A stretch of DNA of 6,033 nucleotides. Origin: Candidatus Aenigmatarchaeota archaeon (GTDB lineage: Archaea; Aenigmatarchaeota; Aenigmatarchaeia; GW2011-AR5). Position numbers and translations under genes: made by a program. The stretch is taken from positions 1 to 6,033 of the forward strand of contig JACQNW010000025.1 of the NCBI GenBank assembly GCA_016202845.1. The letters are read 5' to 3'. Shown here in pieces: positions 1 through 4,836 of the stretch (position 1 is the first letter of the stretch; the number at the start of each line of letters is the position of its first letter). The notes beneath the pieces are model-generated. The model did no database searches and was not told the DNA's origin. It saw only the letters and a list, made by a program, of their open reading frames with translations.

Positions 1-71
1 GAGCAAAAATAGATTGCCCGAAAGAGCACATCGGAAAGCGCGTTTATGTAATCGTGAGAAAGCCAGATTAA
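1..71 (+). CDS. C-terminal end of a small DUF2080-like protein (partial)
   Basis: The reading frame starting at base 3 is open to a TAA at 69-71 and gives 22 residues, AKIDCPKEHIGKRVYVIVRK followed by PD. The rest of the gene lies left of the window. The pattern (A-K-I/V-x-x-P-K-E-x-I-G-K-x-V-x-V-I-V) resembles the C-terminus of DUF2080, a family of very small archaeal proteins described as transposon-encoded, with an AbrB-like look (GNSAK..PKEWIGK). This is recognition from memory over a short stretch. The other two frames either stop at once or give an arginine-rich run with no protein character. The gene ends 53 bases before the next ATG, and a TATA-like element lies in that gap, so the two are probably separate transcription units. 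Confidence 0.5.
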   Translation, partial: AKIDCPKEHIGKRVYVIVRKPD

Positions 72-93
72 TTATGCAACAGGGCAGGTTAAC

Positions 94-100
94 TATAAAT
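94..100 (+). promoter_or_regulatory. TATA box for the kinase operon
   Basis: TATAAAT lies in a mixed-composition stretch, centred about 28 bases before the ATG at 125. Archaeal TATA boxes normally sit about 26 bases before the transcription start, so the transcript would start at or within a few bases of the ATG (leaderless). No Shine-Dalgarno-like sequence precedes that ATG, which agrees with this. The start site itself is inferred. Confidence 0.6.
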
Positions 101-124
101 TTCTACCACATCAAACTTTAAAGA

Positions 125-691
125 ATGAACAAGCAAAGAATCAAAGTCATAGGAATTGTGGGACCTATTGGTGCAGGAAAGGATCTTGGTTCAGAATACA
201 TAGCAAAGAAATATGACTTCGAGGTTATTTCCTACCGAGACATTGTAAAAGAAGAAACAGAAAAGGAAGGCATGGAACCTAATAGAGAAAACATGCAAAT
301 GATCGCAACAAGGCGTAGGGAAGAAATTGGCAAAGACGTTTTTGCAAAAATAGTCATAGAAAAGGCAAAAAACCTTGTAAAAAAAGGCAAAAAAGTTTTG
401 CTGAAGGAAATAAGGACTGACTTTGATGCAAAACCTGTGCTGAAGGTCTTTGGAAACAGCATGATTATGCTTGCATTTGACGCTGACGAAAAAACAAGAG
501 CAAAGCGTCTCATAATAAGGCTAAGGAAAGGAGATCCTGCAACAATCGAAGAATTCATGAAGCAGGAAAAACGGGAAAAAGATCTCGGCTATCGTTATTG
601 GATGGACAGAACAGATAAAAAAATTAAAAACAATGGAAGCATTGAAGAGCTTTACAGTAAGATTGATAAGCTTATGGAGAAATTAAAATGA
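125..691 (+). CDS. P-loop nucleotide-kinase-like protein (AAA/dephospho-CoA kinase-like, UPF0200-like)
   Basis: A 188-residue soluble protein with a Walker A-like loop near its start (GPIGAGKD, residues 13-20). Further along are an EIR motif at 95-97, in the place where UPF0200 proteins have D-G-I-R, and an arginine-rich lid-like segment (R128, R132, R134) running into a GDPATIEEF motif at 136-144. The C-terminal pattern D..I.N.GSIEEL is typical of this kinase-like group. The fold is that of small-molecule or nucleoside monophosphate kinases. The substrate cannot be read from sequence, and archaeal dephospho-CoA kinase proper is a different family, so I do not call it coaE. Oddly, the position after the P-loop lysine is Asp and the next is Leu, so the usual Mg-binding Ser/Thr is absent. 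The gene overlaps adk by four bases, suggesting translational coupling and a related role. Confidence 0.85.
   Translation: MNKQRIKVIGIVGPIGAGKDLGSEYIAKKYDFEVISYRDIVKEETEKEGMEPNRENMQMIATRRREEIGKDVFAKIVIEKAKNLVKKGKKVLLKEIRTDFDAKPVLKVFGNSMIMLAFDADEKTRAKRLIIRLRKGDPATIEEFMKQEKREKDLGYRYWMDRTDKKIKNNGSIEELYSKIDKLMEKLK
676..679 (+). promoter_or_regulatory. Shine-Dalgarno site of adk inside the upstream gene
   Basis: GGAG lies eight bases before the ATG at 688, within the last codons of the upstream kinase-like gene. It supports that ATG as the adenylate kinase start and fits coupled translation through the ATGA overlap. The first gene of the operon has no such site. Confidence 0.6.
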
Positions 692-1308
692 AATTAATAA
701 TTATTGGCCCCGCAGGATCAGGAAAAGGCACGCAGGCAAAGCTGATTTCTGAGAATTATAAAATTCCGCACATATCAACAGGCGATCTTATACGAGAAGA
801 AATAGCATCTGGCAGCGTATTTGGTGGAAAACTGGAGCAGATAATAAACAAAGGAAGCCTTGTGCCAGACGAAGATGTCTTGAAGCTGCTTAAAAAAAAG
901 CTGGACGCATCAAAAAATGGGTTTATTCTTGACGGCTATCCTCGAAATCTGAATCAGGCAAAAACCTTGGATGAAATAGCAGAGATAGGCACAGTGATAT
1001 TTCTCAATGTAAAAGACGATGAAGTAGTAAGACGATTGTCAACAAGATGGCAGTGCAAAAATTGCGGAGAGATATACAATACAGACGCAAAGCCGGAAAA
1101 AAACAAAGGAAAATGCGACAAATGTGGATCTGCGCTGTATCAAAGGGACGACGACAAACCTGAAGCCATAAAGAAAAGATTGGACATATTTCACAAAGAA
1201 ACAAGGCCAATAATTGACTTCTACAGGAAAAAAGGCGTATTGAAAGAAATCCAGCAGAAAGAAAAGCCAGACCAGGTTTTCACAGAGGTCAAAAAAATAC
1301 TAGGCTAA
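688..1308 (+). CDS. adk: Adenylate kinase, bacterial-type with zinc-binding LID
   Basis: A 206-residue cytoplasmic enzyme that interconverts ATP + AMP and 2 ADP. The P-loop GPAGSGKGTQ is at residues 7-16 and the AMP-site motif STGDLIR at 30-36. The DGYPRN motif is at 82-87, with R86 the expected AMP-contacting arginine. The LID domain (about 120-155) carries two Cys pairs, C123/C126 and C143/C146, which form the zinc knuckle of the long bacterial-type enzyme. RDDD at 153-156 and R164 supply the conserved lid and catalytic positions. Length is normal for the long form. Many Euryarchaeota instead use the unrelated short AdkA type, so this family member points to a DPANN-like or bacterial-derived gene. 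It is the second gene of a two-gene operon, with ATG in an ATGA overlap and a GGAG site upstream. Confidence 0.97.
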   Translation: MKLIIIGPAGSGKGTQAKLISENYKIPHISTGDLIREEIASGSVFGGKLEQIINKGSLVPDEDVLKLLKKKLDASKNGFILDGYPRNLNQAKTLDEIAEIGTVIFLNVKDDEVVRRLSTRWQCKNCGEIYNTDAKPEKNKGKCDKCGSALYQRDDDKPEAIKKRLDIFHKETRPIIDFYRKKGVLKEIQQKEKPDQVFTEVKKILG

Positions 1309-1330
1309 TGAGAAATAACGCCTTTGGACA

Positions 1331-1356
1331 TCTGTTTGTTTTCTAGTATTTTCTTT
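1331..1356 (+). terminator. T-rich tract after adk, probable archaeal terminator
   Basis: About 20 bases past the adk stop there is a run of short T clusters (TTTG, TTTTC, TTTTCTTT) with no strong hairpin before it. Archaeal polymerase terminates at such U-tracts without needing a stem. The tract sits between two likely transcription units. The exact end is not determined. Confidence 0.4.
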
Positions 1357-1396
1357 CCCCGAGGGCTTTATTTGTGTGATAAGTTCTGCAGCATAC

Positions 1397-1413
1397 AAAA
1401 GAAGGGCTCTTTT
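1397..1413 (+). promoter_or_regulatory. Small inverted repeat and weak TATA-like element before the GNAT gene
   Basis: AAAAGA (1397-1402) and TCTTTT (1408-1413) can form a 6-bp stem with a 5-base loop, followed by more T residues. The right arm runs into TTTTAAT, centred about 27 bases before the ATG at 1440, the spacing used by the other promoters in this window. It could be the promoter of the GNAT operon, a second terminator for adk, or both. The TATA match is poor. Confidence 0.35.
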
Positions 1414-1439
1414 AATCCTTTTTTATCATCTTTTACATT

Positions 1440-1895
1440 ATGGCAAAAATAAGACTAGCTAATGAGCAGGACGCACCGACAATAGCCGACATAATCAAAA
1501 AGCACTATGAAGAAGACTATATGGGCTATGTAACTTTCAATGAAAACTATGTTAAAGAAAAGATGAAAAGGAATAATTTCTATTTTGTTGCCGAAGTCGA
1601 TAATATTGTAGTAGGTTGTTTAAGGGCATCTGTTGTTGATATAGATCTGGCAGAAATAAGAAACATATGTGTTGAAGAACGTTTCAGGAACCAGGGAATA
1701 GCAACACAACTCTTGCAAGCTGCATTAAATATATTAAAAGAAAAACACATGCGAAAGATAGTAGCAAGAACAATAGCATGGAACGACAAGGCAATAAAAT
1801 TCTTCAAGACTTTCGGCTTTGAACAAGAAGGCCTTTTCAAAGAACATTACAGGAGAGGCATTGACATCATCCAGCTTTATAAATTTCTAAAGTAA
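1440..1895 (+). CDS. GNAT-family N-acetyltransferase
   Basis: A 151-residue single-domain protein with the GNAT fold, which moves an acetyl group from acetyl-CoA to an amine. The acetyl-CoA pyrophosphate loop is the R-x-x-G-x-A motif RNQGIA at residues 83-88. It follows the beta-4 strand EIRNICVEE (72-80) and is followed by the helix TQLLQAAL. The late motif WNDKAIKFFKTFGF (114-127) is the usual N-x-x-A-x-x-F-x-x-x-GF element, with Y137 nearby at the catalytic tyrosine region. The pattern recalls RimI-like and amino-acid or small-molecule acetyltransferases; the acceptor cannot be decided. The start is the first ATG after the T-rich gap and has no Shine-Dalgarno, suggesting a leaderless first gene. 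The next gene starts nine bases after its stop. Confidence 0.9.
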   Translation: MAKIRLANEQDAPTIADIIKKHYEEDYMGYVTFNENYVKEKMKRNNFYFVAEVDNIVVGCLRASVVDIDLAEIRNICVEERFRNQGIATQLLQAALNILKEKHMRKIVARTIAWNDKAIKFFKTFGFEQEGLFKEHYRRGIDIIQLYKFLK

Positions 1896-1904
1896 GAATT
1901 TTCA

Positions 1905-2375
1905 ATGGGCAAAAATATAAAATTCTACATAGGAGTAAAGGCTCTTATTTTGAACGATAAAAATAAAATGCTTCTGTTAAAAGCAGCACCAAGCGAGACA
2001 AAATTTGAAAAAAAGAAGACCGACGCACAAGGGCGTCCATTAGCCATCGAATTTTGGGACTTTCCTGGAGGAAGAATTCAAGCAGGTGAGAGCTTGGAAG
2101 ACACTCTGAAAAAAGAAGCCAGAGAAGAAATAGGAGCACCAGATATCCAAATTGGCGGAATTTTTCACGCAGTTATTTCAAATTTCATGATAAAAGACTC
2201 TCCCACAGAACAAACTCCCTTAACACTTATAGTCTATAGGTGTAAAATCGATACAAAAAAACCGATAAAGCTTAGTAGTGAGCATAGCGAATACAAATGG
2301 TTTTCACCAAAGGAAGCAAAAAAAGTTCTCCTGACAAAATACCCTAAAAGCTTTGTAGATAAAATGGACGGATGA
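1905..2375 (+). CDS. NUDIX hydrolase (first of a tandem pair)
   Basis: A 156-residue hydrolase of nucleoside diphosphates linked to another moiety, X. The NUDIX box occupies residues 56-78: G56, E62, then K70-E-A-R-E-E-I-G-A. It fits GX5EX7REUXEEXGU except that Lys replaces the first Arg. The Mg-binding Glu pair (E74, E75) is present. The box is preceded by EFWDFPGG (49-56), and the N-terminus carries the strand FYIGVKALI. A 12-residue charged insert (about 31-43) separates it from its neighbour paralog. The substrate (an oxidised dNTP, ADP-ribose-like compound or other) is not readable. It lies nine bases after the GNAT gene and four bases before the second NUDIX gene, so the three are probably one transcript. 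Confidence 0.93.
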   Translation: MGKNIKFYIGVKALILNDKNKMLLLKAAPSETKFEKKKTDAQGRPLAIEFWDFPGGRIQAGESLEDTLKKEAREEIGAPDIQIGGIFHAVISNFMIKDSPTEQTPLTLIVYRCKIDTKKPIKLSSEHSEYKWFSPKEAKKVLLTKYPKSFVDKMDG

Positions 2376-2379
2376 AATC

Positions 2380-2820
2380 ATGACCAAAAATGCAAAATTC
2401 CACGTAGGAGTCAAAGCACTGATTAAAAATAAGAATAATGAAATACTTCTTATTAAATCCGGTGCTAAAAAACCAAAAGTTTTCAAGCAGGACATGGTGT
2501 TTTGGGACTTTCCTGGAGGAAAGATAAAAATAGGTGAAAACGTAGAAAAGGCTATGATAAGGGAAGTTGAAGAAGAAATACATAATAAGATTGAAATAGA
2601 AAAAATATTTGATGCTACAGTATCAAACTTTCGTGACAATAGTGAAAAAAATCTTTTCCTTATGATTATAGTTTACAAATGCAAGCTGCTGACAAAAAAA
2701 TCTCCAAAGCTGAGCTGGGAACATTCTGAATGGAACTGGTTTCCTTTAGTGGAAGCAAAAAAGCTCCTTTCTGTAAAATATACAAAAAGCTTTGTAAATA
2801 AATTAGATAAGTTAGCTTAA
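2380..2820 (+). CDS. NUDIX hydrolase (second of a tandem pair, altered box)
   Basis: A 146-residue paralog of the preceding protein. The two share the N-terminal KFxxGVKALI strand, FWDFPGG before the box, the EHSEWNWF-type motif, and a C-terminus of the form KKLLxxKYxKSFVxKxD. The box is at residues 47-69: G47, E53, R61-E-V-E-E-E-I-H-N. The first Arg, which is Lys in the sister, is kept, and the Glu residues needed for Mg are present. The Gly near the end of the box is His68. It is therefore probably active but possibly altered in loop geometry. The ATG lies four bases after the previous stop. The gene ends convergently with the ABC permease gene: the two share the bases of their stop codons. 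Confidence 0.92.
   Translation: MTKNAKFHVGVKALIKNKNNEILLIKSGAKKPKVFKQDMVFWDFPGGKIKIGENVEKAMIREVEEEIHNKIEIEKIFDATVSNFRDNSEKNLFLMIIVYKCKLLTKKSPKLSWEHSEWNWFPLVEAKKLLSVKYTKSFVNKLDKLA
2817..2820. other. Palindromic TTAA holding stop codons of both strands
   Basis: Bases 2818-2820 are TAA for the second NUDIX gene on the plus strand. Bases 2817-2819 read as TAA on the minus strand and end the permease gene. The two convergent genes thus overlap by four bases with no intergenic DNA. Each transcript must end inside the other gene; A-runs at about 2691-2698 and 2756-2763 would give U-tracts in the minus-strand transcript. Confidence 0.95.
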
Positions 2821-3557
2821 ACAATAGTTCTGAAAGCCTTTGCTGCACCCAATAAAATCATAAAGGCTGCAATCACTAGAATTCCCAGATCAATCCACAA
2901 TGGGAATATGCTTGTGCCTGCCAAAGAGAGCCTTAATGCGTCCACCACGTAGAAAAGCGGGTTGAAGTATGAAATTATCTGCATCCATTGAGGTGAGTTT
3001 TGCAATGGAAACAATGCCCCTGACAGGAAAAATATTGGCATGACCAGGAAAGTCATGACCATGTGAAATCCTTCCATGCTTCTCATCTTGGCTGCAAGAA
3101 TGAGGCCAATAGAGCTGAAACAGAGTGATCCAAGGATAATTGCAGCAAGAGCAGGAAAAATGCCTGCGCTTATGCCAAGTATTCCCATTGCAAATGCTAT
3201 CAGTATCATAATGAATGCTGTTATTGATGTAATGGTTGCAGATCCAAGCGCCTTTCCAACTACAATGCTGCTCCTAGAAACAGGAGCTACAAGTATCTCC
3301 TTGAGGAATCCAAACTGCCGTTCTATAAGAACTGAAATGCTTGAGAAAATCGAAGTGAACAAGACAACCATTCCAACTATCCCTGGCGCAAAAAACTGCA
3401 AATAGTCCATGTTTGGGAGCTTGAAAGAAGACCCAAAACCTATTCCTACAATAGCAAGCCAGAAGAATGGAAGAGCAAGGCTGCTGATTATTCTTGATCT
3501 GGCCCTTGTAAATTTTATCATTTCCCTGAGCCAGATTGTATAGATATTTTCTATCAT
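2817..3557 (-). CDS. ABC-2 type exporter permease (DrrB-like)
   Basis: A 246-residue integral membrane protein with about six hydrophobic segments (roughly 26-46, 57-78, 105-128, 131-155, 166-187 and 218-240). The cytoplasmic motif ERQFGFLKEILVAPVSR at 79-95 is the hallmark of the DrrB/NodJ-type ABC-2 permeases. The late FFLSGALFPL and NPLFYVVDALR motifs also belong to that family. Length is normal. It would form the membrane channel of an exporter with the ATPase encoded just upstream; substrates in this family include antibiotics, lipids and polysaccharides, and the one here is unknown. The start ATG follows the ATPase stop by a single base. A GAGG site (3565-3568) seven bases upstream, inside the ATPase gene, supports that start and coupled translation. 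Confidence 0.93.
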   Translation of the reverse strand: MIENIYTIWLREMIKFTRARSRIISSLALPFFWLAIVGIGFGSSFKLPNMDYLQFFAPGIVGMVVLFTSIFSSISVLIERQFGFLKEILVAPVSRSSIVVGKALGSATITSITAFIMILIAFAMGILGISAGIFPALAAIILGSLCFSSIGLILAAKMRSMEGFHMVMTFLVMPIFFLSGALFPLQNSPQWMQIISYFNPLFYVVDALRLSLAGTSIFPLWIDLGILVIAAFMILLGAAKAFRTIV

Positions 3558-3558
3558 A

Positions 3559-4530
3559 TTATCGCCTCATCATGTACTTCATTCTTCTCTTTGCAACATC
3601 CGCTGCCGAAGCAGATTCCTGCCTTATTTCATGTCCTGTATAATGGACAAAGACATCTTCCAGTGTAGGTTTTTTGATGTTAACGCTCTCTATTTTGATT
3701 TTGCGCTTTCGCGCTATCTCAAGTATGTCCAAAACTGTCTTTTCAGCATTCTTTACAGAAATCCTCATGGACTTGTCTATTATCTGGGATTTGAATTTGA
3801 TATGTTTTTTGAGCTCCTCTGCATTAGATGTTTCAACTATCAACAAATCTCCGCCTATGACATTTTTCAGGTTCTTGGGCGTGTCAAGAGCTATTATCTG
3901 GCCTTTGTCAATAATTGCTATGCGGTCGCAAAGATTGTCGGCCTCTTCCATATAATGTGTTGTCAGAATTATGGTCAGCTTCTCCTTTTCATTCAATTTT
4001 CTTATGTAATCCCAGATATTTCTTCTTGTTTGAGGATCAAGGCCAAGAGTTGGCTCATCCAAAAACAGGACTTTGGGATGGTGCATCAGGCCTCGTGCAA
4101 TTTCTATCCTTCTTCGCATGCCTCCGGAATATGTCCTTACAAGCGAATCAGCTTTTTCCTTAAGGTCTACCAGTTCAAGAACTTCCTCAATCCTTGACAT
4201 CCTCAACTCCCTGGACATATGGTATAATCGTCCGTGAAAATCAAGATTTTCCCTGCCAGTAAGCTCATCATCAAGACTATTGTCCTGGAAGACCATGCCA
4301 ATAGATCTCCTGACTGCGTCCTGATCTTGTATAGATCTGCCATTTATTTGCGATGATCCTTCTGTTGGAGTCAAAATAGTCGAAAGCATGTTAAGCAATG
4401 TTGTTTTGCCAGCCCCGTTTGGACCGAGCAAGCCAAAAAGCTCGCCTTCTTTTATTTTTACGCTTACACTATTGACAGCAGTAAAGTCTCCAAATTTCTT
4501 TGTCAGGTCTTTTGTTTCAATTGAATACAT
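3559..4530 (-). CDS. ABC exporter ATP-binding protein (DrrA-like)
   Basis: A 323-residue ATPase that powers the neighbouring permease. It has Walker A GPNGAGKTT at residues 36-44, Q-loop Q82, signature YSGGM at 134-138, Walker B LFLDEP at 155-160, the D-loop GLD at 163-165, and the switch histidine H192 in TTHYMEEA. All catalytic residues are intact. After the nucleotide-binding domain (about 1-220) comes the C-terminal DrrA-type extension (DUF4162-like, about 220-310) with IESVNIKKPTLEDVFVHYTG, and a basic tail RRMKYMMRR. The family includes daunorubicin-resistance and general multidrug or lipid exporters; the cargo here is not predictable. It is the first gene of its operon, with a TATA-like element about 26 bases before the ATG and no Shine-Dalgarno, hence probably leaderless. 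Confidence 0.96.
   Translation of the reverse strand: MYSIETKDLTKKFGDFTAVNSVSVKIKEGELFGLLGPNGAGKTTLLNMLSTILTPTEGSSQINGRSIQDQDAVRRSIGMVFQDNSLDDELTGRENLDFHGRLYHMSRELRMSRIEEVLELVDLKEKADSLVRTYSGGMRRRIEIARGLMHHPKVLFLDEPTLGLDPQTRRNIWDYIRKLNEKEKLTIILTTHYMEEADNLCDRIAIIDKGQIIALDTPKNLKNVIGGDLLIVETSNAEELKKHIKFKSQIIDKSMRISVKNAEKTVLDILEIARKRKIKIESVNIKKPTLEDVFVHYTGHEIRQESASAADVAKRRMKYMMRR
3565..3568 (-). promoter_or_regulatory. Shine-Dalgarno site of the ABC permease
   Basis: On the minus strand GAGG precedes the permease ATG by seven bases and lies in the last codons of the ATPase gene. It fixes the permease start and fits reinitiation after the ATPase stop one base before the ATG. Confidence 0.5.
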
Positions 4531-4550
4531 TCTTTTGTATAGGACATCCT

Positions 4551-4560
4551 ATTTATTTAA
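4551..4560 (-). promoter_or_regulatory. TATA box of the ABC exporter operon
   Basis: On the minus strand TTAAATAAAT is centred about 26 bases before the ATPase ATG at 4530, giving a start site at or near the ATG. It is back to back with the tRNA promoter, about 35 bases away, so the two units diverge from one short region. Confidence 0.55.
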
Positions 4561-4587
4561 ACAGACGTATTTTGCAAGATAGGGCGC

Positions 4588-4595
4588 TTTTTAAA
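4588..4595 (+). promoter_or_regulatory. TATA box of the tRNA-Pro gene
   Basis: TTTTTAAA is centred about 31 bases before the first base of the mature tRNA at 4623. A transcript starting 26 bases on would carry only a few leader bases, typical of archaeal tRNA genes and removed by RNase P. Confidence 0.5.
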
Positions 4596-4645
4596 CATAA
4601 ACTACAATTGTTTTAGAATTGCGGGCTCATAGTCTAGCTTGGTTA

Positions 4646-4675
4646 GTGAACGACGCCCTTAGGCGTCTTCGACTA
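4646..4675 (+). other. D-loop intron of tRNA-Pro (30 bases)
   Basis: Removing it joins GGTTA to AGAC and restores a normal D-arm with a 10-base loop. Because of repeated bases the same product results if the intron is 4645-4674 or 4644-4673. The intron holds a strong hairpin, GACGCC/GGCGTC with loop CTTA (4652-4667), extended by GAA/TTC around one bulged C. The flanking bases TTAG (4643-4646) can pair with CTAA (4673-4676). The precursor is thus a long hairpin whose four-base junction helix resembles the centre of a bulge-helix-bulge motif, though the bulges are not the classic 3 + 3. Confidence 0.85.
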
Positions 4676-4691
4676 AGACCCGAGGTTTGGG

Positions 4692-4725
4692 ACAAAAGCT
4701 CTCTTAAAGGGTTTTGCAGCTAAAA
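4692..4725 (+). other. Anticodon-loop intron of tRNA-Pro, position 37/38 (34 bases)
   Basis: It lies at the canonical archaeal site, one base 3' of the anticodon. Removal restores the loop TTTGGGA between CGAGG and CCTTG; a shift by one base gives the same product. Inside it AAAGCTC (4695-4701) can pair with GGGTTTT (4709-4715). At the junction TTTG (4686-4689) faces CTAA (4720-4723), with one T-T mismatch, leaving 3-base bulges GG|A and AA|A. This is a relaxed bulge-helix-bulge. Confidence 0.88.
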
Positions 4726-4767
4726 ACCTTGAAACGCAGGTTCAAATCCTGCTGAGCCCATCAGCCC

Positions 4768-4798
4768 TTTCTTTCTAAAAGAAAGAAACCGCTGGCGG
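4768..4798 (+). repeat. Palindrome and short GC hairpin downstream of the tRNA
   Basis: TTTCTTTCT (4768-4776) and AGAAAGAAA (4780-4788) form a perfect 9-bp stem with loop AAA. CCGC/GCGG (4789-4798) follows at once with a 2-base loop, and the purine run GAAAGAAA recurs after it. The first arm starts seven bases after the tRNA and is pyrimidine-rich, so it could terminate the tRNA transcript or help 3' processing. Function is inferred. Confidence 0.6.
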
Positions 4799-4808
4799 AA
4801 AGAAAGAC

Positions 4809-4816
4809 TTAAATAA
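4809..4816 (+). promoter_or_regulatory. TATA box for the 304-residue protein gene
   Basis: TTAAATAA lies about 25 bases before the ATG at 4837 and predicts a nearly leaderless start. A second element, TATAAAT at 4821-4827, is a better consensus, but its start site would fall past the ATG, so the first is preferred. Confidence 0.45.
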
Positions 4817-4836
4817 TTTTTATAAATCGAGTTCTA

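Larger units (their letters stand above)
4623..4760 (+). tRNA. tRNA-Pro(UGG) with two introns
   Basis: The gene spans 138 bases, but removing 30 and 34 bases leaves a perfect 74-base type I tRNA. Acceptor GGGCTCA (4623-4629) pairs with TGAGCCC (4753-4759). D-stem GTCT (4632-4635) pairs with AGAC (4676-4679). Anticodon stem CGAGG (4681-4685) pairs with CCTTG (4727-4731). T-arm GCAGG/TTCAAAT/CCTGC is 4736-4752. All 21 stem pairs are formed, with one G-T. Invariant bases fit: T8, A14, G18G19, A21, T33, and the Levitt pair G15 with C48. The anticodon is TGG at 4688-4690, read by Pro codons CCN, with G37 and discriminator A (4760), both usual for archaeal tRNA-Pro. CCA is not encoded. It would be matured by RNase P, tRNA splicing endonuclease, ligase and CCA-adding enzyme. 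Confidence 0.92.

Noticed and set aside
3631..4197. 188-codon plus-strand open frame opposite the ABC ATPase gene
   Set aside because: It is a shadow of a gene with every ABC motif intact; its translation is rich in Cys, Phe and Tyr and shows no family pattern. The same holds for the other antisense frames over the kinase, NUDIX and permease genes.
2817..4530. Assigning the ABC pair to a specific antibiotic or to a defence system
   Set aside because: DrrAB-type exporters are widespread and their cargo is not predictable from these motifs; no biosynthetic or immunity genes lie nearby.
4623..4670. Reading the tRNA as tRNA-Leu(UAG) from the CTTAGG at 4658-4663
   Set aside because: CTTAGG after GACGCC looks like a Leu anticodon loop, but the only complement of that stem is GGCGTC directly next to it, leaving a 4-base loop and an over-long D-loop. 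The Pro(UGG) solution pairs every stem.
4664..4680. Anticodon loop TCGACTA, giving tRNA-Val(GAC)
   Set aside because: Position 33 would be C instead of the invariant U and the outer stem pair is C-C, while the D and variable regions would not fit.
4821..4827. TATAAAT as the promoter of the 304-residue protein gene
   Set aside because: The normal 26-base spacing would start transcription past the ATG at 4837, and the next ATG (4847) is out of frame and soon meets a stop. The element at 4809-4816 fits better.
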